From: an uncultured Merdimonas sp.
GTDB taxonomy: Bacteria > Bacillota > Clostridia > Lachnospirales > Lachnospiraceae
DNA: 39,225 bases
Direction of reading: 5' to 3'
Assembly (NCBI GenBank): GCA_944375745.1
Contig: CALWAV010000044.1
Coordinates: forward strand, 1-39,225
Positions 1 to 8,089 of this stretch are shown in pieces. The notes under the pieces were generated by a model. It saw only the letters and a list, made by a program, of their open reading frames with translations. It was not told the DNA's origin and did not search any database. Every line of letters begins with the position of its first letter. Position 1 is the stretch's first letter. The translations under genes were made by a program, and so were the position numbers.

Positions 1-35
1 CAACGATTTCAAAATTAATCAACGAACTGGTTTAA
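1..35 (+). CDS. 3' end of an upstream gene (partial)
   Basis: One reading frame entering from the left edge encodes a short tail ending ...SKLINELV and stops at TAA 33-35, just ahead of the acsC ribosome binding site. In acetogens the gene before acsC is usually acsD (small corrinoid protein subunit) or a CooC/AcsV-type accessory gene. Eleven codons are too few to tell these apart. The short gap suggests the same operon as acsC. Confidence 0.4.
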   Translation, partial: TISKLINELV

Positions 36-59
36 TCGAGGGAAGGAGGAGAAATTACC

Positions 60-1418
60 ATGGCATTGAAAGGCTTGGATATCTTTAAATTAACACCGAA
101 GACAAACTGTAAGGAGTGCGGCAGCCCCACCTGTATGGCATTCGCCATGAAGGTAGCTCAGGGCGCCGTAGAGATCAGCAAGTGTCCTCATATGTCCGAG
201 GAAGCGCTGGCGACTCTGTCTGAGGCAACCGCACCGCCCATGAAGACCATCAAGGTCGGCACAGGCGAGGCTGAGTATACACTGGGCGGCGAGACCGTTC
301 TGTACCGTCATGAGAAGACCTTCGTAAGCAAGACAAGATATGCGACAGCGATCTCCTGCTGCGATGAGAACATGGACGCAAAGCTGGAAGAGCTGAAGAA
401 GGTTGATTACGAGCGTATCGGCGAGCGCATGCATGTTGAGATGCTGTATCTTACATACTGCGGAAGCTGTGACGCCGCAGGTTATGCTGCATTCGTAAAG
501 AAAGTAATGGAGGAGGCTCCGGACAAGACTCTCGTTCTGGACTGCACCAATGTGGAAGCTGCAAAGGCTGCCCTGGATGTATGTAAGGACAAGAAGCCGA
601 TCCTGGACGGCGCTGACGCTTCCAATTACGAGGAGATGAGCAAGCTGGCCACAGAGGCAGGCGTAGTTCTGGGTGTACGCGGCGCGGATATCAACGAGCT
701 GTATGACACCACAGCAGCGATTGAGAAGCTGGGCAACAAGAACCTGGTTCTGAATGTAGGCGCTGCTTCCATCAAGGACGCATTTGCGACTGCTGTACAG
801 ATCCGCCGGGCGGCTCTGAAGGATACCAACCGTACCTTCGGTTATCCGTCTATCGTAAATGCGGCTGCTCTGGCACCTGGAGATTCCAGAATGCAGGCTG
901 CTCTGGCATCCCTGTTTACTGTAAAATATGGTTCCATCGTTGTTATGGAAGGCATGAGCTATGCACAGGCTCTGCCGCTGTACGGTCTGCGTCAGAACGT
1001 ATTCACCGATCCGCAGAAGCCCATGAAGGTTGAGCCGGGCATCTACCCGCTGAACGGCGGAGACGAGAATTCCGTATGTCTGACCACTGTAGACTTCGCT
1101 CTGACCTACTTCGTAGTATCCGGAGAGCTGGAGCGTTCCGGCGTTCCCTGCAACCTGATCATCAGCGATGCAGGCGGACTTTCCGTACTGACAGCATGGG
1201 CTGCAGGAAAGCTTTCTTCTACTTCCGTATCCAAGTTCATCCAGGAGAATGTAGAAGACAAGATCAAGTGCAGAAAGCTGATCATCCCCGGAAAGGTAGC
1301 AGTTCTGAAAGGCGATATCGAGGCGAAACTGCCGGGCTGGGAAGTTATCGTAGCTCCCAACGAGGCGGTACAGCTTGTGAAGTTCTTGAAGGACATGCAG
1401 GCAAACGGCGAGATCTAA
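60..1418 (+). CDS. acsC: Corrinoid iron-sulfur protein large (gamma) subunit AcsC
   Basis: This cytoplasmic protein of 452 aa is the large subunit of the corrinoid Fe-S protein. It accepts a methyl group from methyl-tetrahydrofolate (via AcsE) on its cobalt and hands it to the A-cluster of acetyl-CoA synthase. The N-terminus shows the family's [4Fe-4S] motif, with C17, C20, C25 and C42 in CKECGSPTC...KC spacing. This cluster keeps the corrinoid in the Co(I) state. A TIM-barrel region follows, then a C-terminal corrinoid-binding region. The length fits the family (about 445-450 aa). AAGGAGG at 43-49 lies 10 nt before the ATG. acsE follows after 128 nt. The partner small subunit AcsD should lie to the left of the window. 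The family call is certain; cofactor roles come from knowledge of the Moorella and Acetobacterium homologues. Confidence 0.96.
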   Translation: MALKGLDIFKLTPKTNCKECGSPTCMAFAMKVAQGAVEISKCPHMSEEALATLSEATAPPMKTIKVGTGEAEYTLGGETVLYRHEKTFVSKTRYATAISCCDENMDAKLEELKKVDYERIGERMHVEMLYLTYCGSCDAAGYAAFVKKVMEEAPDKTLVLDCTNVEAAKAALDVCKDKKPILDGADASNYEEMSKLATEAGVVLGVRGADINELYDTTAAIEKLGNKNLVLNVGAASIKDAFATAVQIRRAALKDTNRTFGYPSIVNAAALAPGDSRMQAALASLFTVKYGSIVVMEGMSYAQALPLYGLRQNVFTDPQKPMKVEPGIYPLNGGDENSVCLTTVDFALTYFVVSGELERSGVPCNLIISDAGGLSVLTAWAAGKLSSTSVSKFIQENVEDKIKCRKLIIPGKVAVLKGDIEAKLPGWEVIVAPNEAVQLVKFLKDMQANGEI

Positions 1419-1546
1419 AAGCTGCCTGCTGAGGATATGTTAATTATGCAGGGCAGCCGCCGGTCAGGCATGCAGTTTGAAAGCAGAGCTTTTGGACTGC
1501 GGTCTGTGTAAGCGGGCTGCCCCGCGAAGATAAAGGAGAAGAAACT
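1419..1546. other. acsC-acsE intergenic spacer with small inverted repeats
   Basis: The 128-nt spacer has no ORF of note. GCTGCCTGC (1421-1429) can pair with GCAGGGCAGC (about 1447-1456), and further short GC-rich complementary stretches follow. No T-run is present, so these look more like mRNA-processing or stability hairpins than a terminator. acsE has its own ribosome binding site (AAAGGAG) just before its ATG. Confidence 0.3.
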
Positions 1547-2335
1547 ATGTCAAAATTCATTGTTATCGGAGAGAGACTCTCCACTACCGCACCGGCTATC
1601 AACCGTGCGTTTTCCGGCAGAGATCCGGAGCCGATCCTGAAGAGAGCAAAGGAGCAGCTGGATGCAGGCGCTACCTACCTTGACGTAAATATCGGACCGG
1701 CAGAGAATGACGGACCGGAGCTGATGAAGTGGGCTGTTGAGCTGCTGCAGAGCAACTTCGACAATGTGCCGCTGGCTCTGGATACTTCCAACAAGGCAGC
1801 TATCGAGGCTGGTATCTCCGTTTACAACCGTTCCAAGGGAAAACCGATTGTAAACTCCGCTGACGCTGCAGGAAGAATCGAGTACATCGATCTGGCAGCT
1901 GCCAATGATGCCATCGTAATCGCTCTGTGCAACGGCGAAGGAATCGCCAAGGACAATGACGAGCGTATGATGTACATGCAGACCATGATGGAGCGTGGTA
2001 TGGAGCATGGCATGAACGTGGAAGAGGATATGTGGTTTGACCCGCTGTTCCTGGTTATCAAGGGAATGCAGGACAAGCAGATGCAGGTTCTGGAGTTCAT
2101 CAAGATGATCTCCGATATGGGCATGCAGAGCACCGGTGGACTTTCCAATAACTCCAACGGAATGCCGAAGCACATCCGTCCGATTATGGACTCCGCTATG
2201 GTAGCCATGGCTATGATGAACGGACTGACCTCCGCTATCGTAAATCCCTGCGATCTGCGTCTGATGGAGACCATCAAGTCCTGCGATATCATCAAGAACA
2301 ACAACCTGTACGCAGATTCCTACCTGGAGATCTAA
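1547..2335 (+). CDS. acsE: Methyl-tetrahydrofolate:corrinoid Fe-S protein methyltransferase AcsE
   Basis: The 262-aa protein moves the N5-methyl group of methyl-H4F to the cobalt of the corrinoid Fe-S protein (AcsC/AcsD), the step joining the methyl branch to acetyl-CoA synthesis. It is one compact pterin-binding TIM barrel. The start IGERLSTTAPAINRAF and the segments YLDVNIGPAENDGPE, LALDTSNKAAIEAG and STGGLSNNSNGMP are those of the AcsE/MetH pterin-binding family. The Asp and Asn residues in these loops are the usual pterin ligands. Length matches the Moorella enzyme (262 aa). The ATG at 1547 follows an AAAGGAG site. It is flanked by acsC and acsB, the classical neighbourhood, and is followed by a strong terminator at 2390. 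It probably acts as a homodimer, as in the family. Confidence 0.96.
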   Translation: MSKFIVIGERLSTTAPAINRAFSGRDPEPILKRAKEQLDAGATYLDVNIGPAENDGPELMKWAVELLQSNFDNVPLALDTSNKAAIEAGISVYNRSKGKPIVNSADAAGRIEYIDLAAANDAIVIALCNGEGIAKDNDERMMYMQTMMERGMEHGMNVEEDMWFDPLFLVIKGMQDKQMQVLEFIKMISDMGMQSTGGLSNNSNGMPKHIRPIMDSAMVAMAMMNGLTSAIVNPCDLRLMETIKSCDIIKNNNLYADSYLEI

Positions 2336-2389
2336 CCTTTGAGATTTCATCTCTGAAGGCTGGGAGAGCGAATACCGGACAGAAGAAAC

Positions 2390-2427
2390 GCCGCGCGGTC
2401 AGAAAAACAGGATCGCGCGGCATTTTT
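2390..2427 (+). terminator. Intrinsic terminator after acsE
   Basis: GCCGCGCGGTC (2390-2400) pairs with GATCGCGCGGC (2411-2421) over 11 bp with one G-U pair, and is followed directly by ATTTTT. It separates acsE from acsB, so acsB is not simply read through from acsC-acsE. Confidence 0.85.
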
Positions 2428-2477
2428 GTACATTTACACAGTTTATGCAATCTTTACAAATCCTCCGGAGGGGGTTA

Positions 2478-2506
2478 TTGACTTCTTTGTACATGAGTGA
2501 TAAAAT
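2478..2506 (+). promoter_or_regulatory. Sigma-A type promoter for acsB
   Basis: TTGACT at 2478-2483 and TAAAAT at 2501-2506 are spaced by exactly 17 nt and lie between the acsE terminator and the acsB start. The inferred transcript starts near 2513, giving a leader of about 40 nt. Confidence 0.75.
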
Positions 2507-2550
2507 TTAAACAATAAGGATAAGGAAAGAATCCAAGGAGGAATTTGAGT

Positions 2551-4686
2551 ATGAGCGCATTAATGGATTTAATCTACAAAGGTTCCAATGCGGTCGCCGG
2601 TCTTACAGAGAATGCTGTAAATGAAGCGATTGCAAAGTATGGAGAGGACAAGAAGGTAGCGATGCCTGACACCGCTTATTTTCTTCCGACGATTTACGCA
2701 GCCACAGGCGTAAAGGTGACAAAGCTGGGCGATCTGCCGGCCTGTGTAAATGTTCAGAAAAGCCTGATTACCAATAAGGAGGATCTGGGTGAGGCTCTGA
2801 ACGCAGGACTTGCCACAGCAGTGGGAGCGGAGATTCTTGAAGCTCTGAAGTATGTGGACAATGCAGATCCGTATGCAGAGGACAGCGGAATCGGATTTGT
2901 GCCGGACCCGGTCATCCGTTCTCTGGGCGTGCCGCTGGTTACCGGAGATATCCCTGGCGTGGCGGTAGTGCTTGGCAAGGCTGACAATGCGGAAGACGTG
3001 GTAAAGGTTGTAAAGGATTATCAGAGCAAAGGTATTCTGACGCTGATGGTCGGCGACTGTATTGAGCAGTGCGCAGAAGGCGGCGTGAAGCTGGGCCTTG
3101 ATTTCCGTGTAGTTCCTCTGGGACATGATGTGACCGCAGTGATCCATGCAGTGACCGTGGCTGTCCGTGCCGGACTGATCTTCGGCAATCTGACACCGGG
3201 CGATCTGCCGGGACTGCTGAAATACACAAAGGAAAGAGTACCGGCCTTCGTAAATACCTTCGGACCTATTGACGAAGTAGTGGTTTCCGCAGGCGCAGGC
3301 GCTATTGCGCTGGGATTCCCGGTTGTTGTGGATATTGATCTGGGCGAGAATCAGGTTCCGGGCGCTCTGGAGTCTGTGACAGACCATGACAATACGGTAA
3401 AGAAATCTCTGGAGCTGCGCAATATCAAGATTAAAGTGACAGAGCTTCCGATTCCGGTGGCTTTCGCTTCTGCTTTTGAAGGCGAGATTATCCGTAAGGG
3501 CGATATGCAGGTAGAGTTCAGCTCTCATAAGGCGCCTACCTGTGAGCTGGTAGAGACCGTATCCGCAGATGAGATTGAAGATCACAAGATCACAGTGGTA
3601 GGAAAAGACGTGGACGAGCTGGAGCCGGGCAAGACCTATGCGCTGGCTACCTACATCAAGGTGGCAGGAGCCAAGATGCAGCCTGACTTTGAGCCGGTTA
3701 TTGAGCGTAAGATTCATGCATGGTACAATTACATGGAAGGCGTGATGCACACCGGACAGAGAAACCAGATTCGTATCCGTATCAGCAAGGAAGCCTATGA
3801 AAAGGGACTCCGCCTGAAAGATTTCGGAGAAGTCATCTATGTAATGCTTATGGATGAGTTTGATATGGTTGTAGACAAATGTGAGGTCGAGATCATTACA
3901 GATACAGAGAAGGTTCAGGAGCTGCTGGAGAAGAAGGCAATGCCTGCCTATGAGAGAAGAGATGAGCGTCTGGAGAATCTGACAGATGAGAGCGTAGACG
4001 AGTTCTACACCTGCACGCTGTGCCAGTCCTTTGCTCCGTCTCACTGCTGCGTGGTTACTCCGGAGCGTCTGGGACTCTGCGGCGCCGTTTCCTGGCTGGA
4101 CGCAAAGGCTACCTATCAGCTGAATCCTACAGGACCCAGCCAGCCCATCTCCAAGGAAGGCTGTGAGGATGAGGTAAAGGGTGTATACCCGGATGTCAAT
4201 AAGAAAGTGGAAGAGGCTACCCAGGGCGCGCTGACTCGTGTTACCCTGTACTCTATCATGGAAGATCCCATGACCTCCTGCGGATGCTTCGAGTGTATCT
4301 GCGGTATCGAGCCCTTCTCCAACGGTGTCATCATTGCGAACCGTGAGTACGCAGGCATGACGCCTCTGGGAATGACCTTTGGTGAGCTGGCCAGCATGAC
4401 AGGCGGCGGAGTGCAGACACCGGGCTTCATGGGCCATGGACGCCACTTCATTTCTTCCAAGAAGTTCATGAGCGCTGAGGGCGGCTTCGAGCGTATCGTA
4501 TGGATGCCCAAGGAGCTGAAAGACGATGTGGCAGAGAGACTGAACAAGGCTGCCAAGGAGAAATACGGCATTGATAACTTTACAGATATGATCGCTGACG
4601 AGACCATAGCCACAGATGAGGAGACCCTGATGGCGTTCCTTCAGGAAAAGAATCATCCGGTGCTTGGACTGGATCCGATTATGTAA
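2551..4686 (+). CDS. acsB: Acetyl-CoA synthase catalytic subunit AcsB (CODH/ACS beta/alpha)
   Basis: At 711 aa this is acetyl-CoA synthase, which condenses CO (delivered by CO dehydrogenase), the methyl group from the corrinoid protein and CoA at the Ni-Ni-[4Fe-4S] A-cluster. The cluster ligands are all visible: C488, C491, C500 and C510, and the C577-G578-C579 motif that holds the distal nickel. These positions equal the published Moorella thermoacetica numbering (506, 509, 518, 528, 595, 597) minus 18 throughout, so the spacing is fully conserved. The N-terminal CODH-docking domain is also present. I chose ATG 2551, 9 nt after AAGGAGG (2535-2541). The in-frame TTG at 2545 sits too close to that site. 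It has its own promoter and terminator. The CO dehydrogenase gene (acsA) is not in the window. Confidence 0.97.
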   Translation: MSALMDLIYKGSNAVAGLTENAVNEAIAKYGEDKKVAMPDTAYFLPTIYAATGVKVTKLGDLPACVNVQKSLITNKEDLGEALNAGLATAVGAEILEALKYVDNADPYAEDSGIGFVPDPVIRSLGVPLVTGDIPGVAVVLGKADNAEDVVKVVKDYQSKGILTLMVGDCIEQCAEGGVKLGLDFRVVPLGHDVTAVIHAVTVAVRAGLIFGNLTPGDLPGLLKYTKERVPAFVNTFGPIDEVVVSAGAGAIALGFPVVVDIDLGENQVPGALESVTDHDNTVKKSLELRNIKIKVTELPIPVAFASAFEGEIIRKGDMQVEFSSHKAPTCELVETVSADEIEDHKITVVGKDVDELEPGKTYALATYIKVAGAKMQPDFEPVIERKIHAWYNYMEGVMHTGQRNQIRIRISKEAYEKGLRLKDFGEVIYVMLMDEFDMVVDKCEVEIITDTEKVQELLEKKAMPAYERRDERLENLTDESVDEFYTCTLCQSFAPSHCCVVTPERLGLCGAVSWLDAKATYQLNPTGPSQPISKEGCEDEVKGVYPDVNKKVEEATQGALTRVTLYSIMEDPMTSCGCFECICGIEPFSNGVIIANREYAGMTPLGMTFGELASMTGGGVQTPGFMGHGRHFISSKKFMSAEGGFERIVWMPKELKDDVAERLNKAAKEKYGIDNFTDMIADETIATDEETLMAFLQEKNHPVLGLDPIM

Positions 4687-4716
4687 AGATATAGAAGCCT
4701 GCATCTCAGGCAGAGG

Positions 4717-4760
4717 AAACCGAATGCCCTGCAGCTGTTTCTGTAGGGTATTCGGTTTTT
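4717..4760 (+). terminator. Intrinsic terminator after acsB
   Basis: ACCGAATGCCCT (4719-4730) pairs with AGGGTATTCGGT (4745-4756) with one mismatch or wobble, and a T-run follows. It closes the acsB transcription unit. Confidence 0.85.
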
Positions 4761-4792
4761 AAAACAGAAGAAAGGGCGGAAGAGGAAAACAG

Positions 4793-5383
4793 ATGCAGAT
4801 CTGGACAGCTTCGGGCAGAGAAAAGAAAAACCATTATGCGGCAGTCAGTATCTTTGGGATAGTGGGTATTACTGCTCTGGCAATGGGGTTCTGCATAGTT
4901 TTTTCGATTCTGCTTCTCCTTTTTGACTGGTCTGCCTGGACCGGCCTTTTGTTTTGTATTGCGGACACAGCGCTGGCTGTCTGGCTGGCAGTCCGGGTGG
5001 GACGCCGCGCCCGGAAGGACAGTCTGCTGTTCTGCCTGGACGATGAGGGGCGGCTTTTTGCTGTAGATGCGGGCCAGATAGTTCCCTGCCAGGGCGGGCT
5101 GCTGGGATATGGCCAGATGGCTTTGGAGATTCAGAGCGAGATAGAACGCCTGAAAAGACAGATAACAGAGCAGAGGCAGGCGCCAGCCCGGGGAGAGATG
5201 ATTCTGTCAGTGGAAAAAATGAGAGAGAAGGAAAATGGTTGCAGGCTGGTCTGCCGGGTGAGAAATCTGGAAGGAAGAGAATACAGACGCAGGTGGTTTG
5301 TGGCCAGAGGCTATGAAAATGAAGCAGAGCTGTTCTGGCAGCTGCAGTGCAGAGGGCCAGGGAGGAGCAGTCTGCGGTTTTAG
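4793..5383 (+). CDS. Hypothetical membrane protein
   Basis: I do not recognise a family for this 196-aa protein. It has a short basic N-terminus (SGREKKNHYA), then two adjacent hydrophobic segments at about residues 17-39 and 44-66 that form a membrane hairpin, and then a basic stretch (RVGRRARKD). The C-terminal half of about 125 residues is soluble and presumably cytoplasmic. It includes a charged helix (QSEIERLKRQITEQRQ, residues about 115-130) and a strand-rich tail. The ATG at 4793 is preceded by a GAAAGGGCGGAAGAGGAAAAC purine-rich region. The phosphatidyltransferase gene starts 17 nt after its stop with its own AAAGGAG, so the two are probably co-transcribed. Codon use resembles its neighbours. 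It could be a PH-like or regulatory membrane protein, but nothing in the sequence proves this. Confidence 0.6.
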   Translation: MQIWTASGREKKNHYAAVSIFGIVGITALAMGFCIVFSILLLLFDWSAWTGLLFCIADTALAVWLAVRVGRRARKDSLLFCLDDEGRLFAVDAGQIVPCQGGLLGYGQMALEIQSEIERLKRQITEQRQAPARGEMILSVEKMREKENGCRLVCRVRNLEGREYRRRWFVARGYENEAELFWQLQCRGPGRSSLRF

Positions 5384-5399
5384 ACAAAGGAGAATATTC

Positions 5400-5978
5400 A
5401 TGCATTCAGAATCCGGTAATACAAACAATTCACAGAATAAAATTATTACAATTCCCAATATCCTGTCCTTTTTCCGTCTCTGCCTGATTCCTGTGATCAT
5501 TTGGCTGTATACTGTGAAAAAGAATGATATTTCGGCGGGAGCCGTGCTGATTTTGTCCGGAGCTACCGATGTGGTGGATGGATTTATTGCAAGGCATTTT
5601 CATATGATCAGTAATCTGGGAAAGGTACTCGATCCCATTGCGGACAAGCTGACTCAGGCAGCCATGCTGTTTTGTCTCTGTACCCGGTTTCCGCTTATGG
5701 TTCTTCCTCTTGCGCTGATGGTTTTGAAGGAAGCCTTTATGGGAATCACAGGCCTTCTGATTATACGGAAGACAAAAAGCGTGTTTGGAGCTGACTGGCA
5801 TGGAAAAGCTGCGACGGTTCTGCTTTACGCCACAATGATCATCCATGTGTTCTGGTATCAGATCCCGGTGGCAGTGTCTGATGTGCTGATTGGAGCCTGC
5901 ACTGTCATGATCTTTATTTCCTTTGTGCTCTATGCGCGGCACAATATCCAGCTTCTGAAGGAACAGCCAAAGGATTGA
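5400..5978 (+). CDS. pgsA: CDP-alcohol phosphatidyltransferase (PgsA-like)
   Basis: The 192-aa integral membrane enzyme transfers a phosphatidyl group from CDP-diacylglycerol to an alcohol, most often glycerol-3-phosphate, to start phosphatidylglycerol or cardiolipin synthesis. The full CDP-OH-P motif D-x2-DG-x2-AR-x8-G-x3-D-x3-D is present: D57, D60, G61, A64, R65, G74, D78, D82. The segment ITIPNILSFFRLCLIP before it is typical of the family. About five to six hydrophobic helices are expected and visible. I start at ATG 5400, which has AAAGGAG about 7 nt upstream; an earlier in-frame ATG lies inside the preceding gene. The preferred alcohol cannot be read from the sequence. A second pgsA would be expected in the genome, so this could be a paralogue with another substrate. 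Confidence 0.85.
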   Translation: MHSESGNTNNSQNKIITIPNILSFFRLCLIPVIIWLYTVKKNDISAGAVLILSGATDVVDGFIARHFHMISNLGKVLDPIADKLTQAAMLFCLCTRFPLMVLPLALMVLKEAFMGITGLLIIRKTKSVFGADWHGKAATVLLYATMIIHVFWYQIPVAVSDVLIGACTVMIFISFVLYARHNIQLLKEQPKD

Positions 5979-5987
5979 CCGCTGTTT

Positions 5988-7151
5988 TCAGGAAAGCAGT
6001 GTAAACAGGGACCTCAAAGAAAAGAGAGGTTCCTTTTTTAATGCTTTTTCCAAAAGAGTTTTATTGGGCTCAGAGTGCTCCAGCTCCCGGGCAAAGCGCC
6101 AGGCGGTCCGCTGCAGAGTTTCTGCTGTGGCAGAGTCCGGGTTCTGAAGCCATTCAGCCCGGAAAAACTCCCGAATCAGAGTTACTGCGGCAAAGCAAAA
6201 TTTTATCTTTCCCCAGGCGTCACCGTCATAGACGGCCCCCGCAAAGTAAGTAAAGAGGAAATAGACCATCAGCTGTTCGGCCACAGTGTCTGTAAAAAGA
6301 GTCTGGAAAGCTGCTTCCTGTTCCGGAGAGAAAGGTTCTGCTTCCATTAGTGTTTTTCCTGCTTGTTTTCGGTACTGTTTCCAGTCCGGACGGAGAACTT
6401 CCATTTTTTCAAGTATCTGGAACAGATGCTGCAGCATCTGCTTTTCCGGGGAATATCCGGCCACAGCCTCCGCAGCTTTCGGATCCGGAGCGTACTCTGA
6501 CAGCTTTTGTTCAAACCAGCCCCATACCTTCGAAGAGCCATAGCGCTCCAGAAGCTCATCAGCCTCATACAGCCGGTTTCGGCTGATGCGGTTCTGCAGA
6601 TCATGGGCCAGAGCCAAAATGACAGCCAGGCGCAGACGGAGCGGATGTGTCCGGTCCTGCAGAATCCGAAAGATAAGGCTGCGGGTGTCCATCAGCTTGG
6701 TAAAGATGAAAAAGTCGAATTCCGGATAAGCCTCGGTTTTGCTGTCTTCACCGTGAAGAAAGCGGACGGGTTCTTCGCATTCCAGAATTAGTCTGGCGGC
6801 TTCAGGGCAGGAAAGAGACAGGGACATCTCCCGCAGGCCTTCAAATTCTTCTATATGCCGGGGATAAGTACGGCAGGTCCTGCAGAATGCTTTCTTTCCG
6901 CCGCCTTCCAGGTACAGATCACAGAGGTTTTCATCGTTCAGGAAGGCGCAGCGGCCCTGGTACTGCCGGAAACAGCCTTCCCGCCAGTTGATTTCATTGT
7001 GCAGCCGGGTGCCCAGCAGTCCCTTCTGGCTGCGGTATTTTTTCAGAGAAGCCGGATCAATCTGAATCTGCCATCCGGCACAGCAGGTATCCGGACAGGC
7101 GCCGCCGGTACATTTAAATTTCTTCCAGTAATGAGGAACAGTATACTGCAT
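5988..7151 (-). CDS. fliB: FliB-type flagellin lysine-N-methylase family protein
   Basis: The 387-aa protein matches the FliB family. The N-terminal Cys-rich region is present (KFKCTGGACPDTCCAGW at residues about 12-28, later CRTCRTYPRHIE and LSLSCPEA), as are the long helical middle and tail. FliB of Salmonella methylates lysines of flagellin. The cysteine pattern (CxxxxCxxxCC with CxxC) suggests an Fe-S or metal site and is also seen in YkgJ-like proteins. There are no flagellar genes in the window. Many Lachnospiraceae carry such orphan copies, so the real target is uncertain. It is convergent with the phosphatidyltransferase; that gene's terminator lies inside the 3' coding end of this one. 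The start ATG at 7151 is divergent from the tetR promoter region. Confidence 0.75.
   Translation of the reverse strand: MQYTVPHYWKKFKCTGGACPDTCCAGWQIQIDPASLKKYRSQKGLLGTRLHNEINWREGCFRQYQGRCAFLNDENLCDLYLEGGGKKAFCRTCRTYPRHIEEFEGLREMSLSLSCPEAARLILECEEPVRFLHGEDSKTEAYPEFDFFIFTKLMDTRSLIFRILQDRTHPLRLRLAVILALAHDLQNRISRNRLYEADELLERYGSSKVWGWFEQKLSEYAPDPKAAEAVAGYSPEKQMLQHLFQILEKMEVLRPDWKQYRKQAGKTLMEAEPFSPEQEAAFQTLFTDTVAEQLMVYFLFTYFAGAVYDGDAWGKIKFCFAAVTLIREFFRAEWLQNPDSATAETLQRTAWRFARELEHSEPNKTLLEKALKKEPLFSLRSLFTLLS
6008..6039 (+). terminator. Terminator of the phosphatidyltransferase unit, inside the fliB 3' end
   Basis: GGGACCTC (6008-6015) pairs with GAGGTTCC (6026-6033), followed by TTTTTT. The element lies within the last codons of the opposite-strand FliB-type gene, so the same bases serve as coding sequence and as terminator. 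Confidence 0.65.
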
Positions 7152-7292
7152 GTCTTACACCTCGTAACAGTTTTTGAAATCTTCGGCCTGTTGAAAACAG
7201 CCTTTTTCATTATAGTCTTAATACAGGCAGAGGACAAGCACCGGAAAAGATGAAAAAGTTTTTCATTAACCTTTTATTCATCCCTGTATGCC

Positions 7293-7321
7293 TTGACAGG
7301 CCGCGCTCTGTTTTATAGAAT
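7293..7321 (+). promoter_or_regulatory. Promoter of the tetR gene
   Basis: TTGACA at 7293-7298 (perfect -35) is followed after 17 nt by TAGAAT at 7316-7321. Transcription would begin around 7328, inside the inverted repeat at 7323-7346. Confidence 0.75.
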
Positions 7322-7322
7322 A

Positions 7323-7346
7323 TAACAGTGATATATAACAATGTTA
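7323..7346. promoter_or_regulatory. Candidate TetR operator (autoregulation)
   Basis: TAACAGTG (7323-7330) and CAATGTTA (7339-7346) form an imperfect inverted repeat (7 of 8) around an 8-nt AT spacer. It covers the expected transcription start and lies just before the tetR ribosome binding site, the usual place for an autoregulatory TetR operator. That this TetR binds it is inferred. Confidence 0.5.
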
Positions 7347-7363
7347 CAGAGGAGGCAGAGACG

Positions 7364-7981
7364 GTGGCTGCGGAACCTAAGACTACGCTGGAACTGATTC
7401 ATGACGCGGCGAAGGCTGAATTCCTGGAAAAAGGATTTCAGGCAGCTTCTCTGCGCAATATTGTAAAGACCGCAGGAGTGACCACCGGAGCTTTTTATGG
7501 CTATTATGCCAGCAAAGAGGAGCTCTTTGAGGCCCTGGTAAAGGAGCCGTATGAATTTCTGATGGCACGGTTCCGCAGGGCGCAGGAGGAGTTTGCAGCT
7601 CTGCCGGAGGAGGAGCAGCCGGAAAATCTGTCAGGAATCTCCGGCGCCTGCATGGAGGAGATGCTGGTCTATGCCTATCAGCATCTGGAGGAATTCAAGC
7701 TGATTCTCCTCTGCTCGGAGGGAACCCGCTTTGCGGGGCTGGTGGATGAGATGGTGGAGGTAGAGACAAAGGCGACTCACGATTACCAGGAGGTTCTGGA
7801 GAAGCTGGGAAGACCTTCGCCGGCCATTGATCCGAAGCTGGAGCATATTCTGATTACCGGAATGTTCAACGCGTATTTTGAGCTGATCATCCATGAGATG
7901 CCGCTGGAGCAGGCGATGAATTATCTCGGGGAGATGCGCGCCTTTTATACCGCAGGCTGGATGAAGATTATGGGGCAGTGA
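7364..7981 (+). CDS. TetR/AcrR family transcriptional regulator
   Basis: The 205-aa repressor-type regulator has an N-terminal TetR DNA-binding domain at residues about 8-55. The hallmark helix-turn-helix SLRNIVKTAGVTTGAFYGYY is followed by ASKEELFEAL, and the rest is a helical ligand-binding domain of no assigned specificity. I chose GTG 7364 because AGAGGAGG lies 7 nt before it. The in-frame GTG at 7328 has no ribosome binding site and coincides with the predicted transcription start. It is followed at about 110 nt by two ABC exporter genes on the same strand, which it probably controls; TetR proteins next to such exporters typically respond to an exported or toxic compound. Candidate operators are at 7323-7346 and 8006-8019. 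Confidence 0.88.
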   Translation: MAAEPKTTLELIHDAAKAEFLEKGFQAASLRNIVKTAGVTTGAFYGYYASKEELFEALVKEPYEFLMARFRRAQEEFAALPEEEQPENLSGISGACMEEMLVYAYQHLEEFKLILLCSEGTRFAGLVDEMVEVETKATHDYQEVLEKLGRPSPAIDPKLEHILITGMFNAYFELIIHEMPLEQAMNYLGEMRAFYTAGWMKIMGQ

Positions 7982-8005
7982 TGCTCTATAATTTTTATCA
8001 ATAAG

Positions 8006-8019
8006 TTAGTTAAAACTAA
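8006..8019. promoter_or_regulatory. Palindromic operator candidate before the ABC exporter genes
   Basis: TTAGTT-AA-AACTAA is a perfect palindrome with 6-bp arms in the 108-nt gap between tetR and the first ABC gene. The gap is otherwise AT-rich. Its position suggests regulator binding. It differs from the repeat at 7323-7346, so either they are bound by different proteins or only one is real. Confidence 0.4.
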
Positions 8020-8089
8020 TTTGGATAAGCGGAGATGACTGCAGCGTCTCCATTATCATGATAGAAAGAGAAAAAAGGAGGATTGTGCT

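Noticed and set aside
1076-1432. 118-codon plus-strand frame inside the acsC 3' half
   Set aside because: It lies wholly within acsC in another frame, is Arg/Ser-rich and has no ribosome binding site.
2569-4704. 711-codon open frame antisense to acsB
   Set aside because: It mirrors acsB over its whole length, has Leu/His/Arg-rich low-similarity content and no ribosome binding site; it is a codon-bias shadow of a highly expressed gene.
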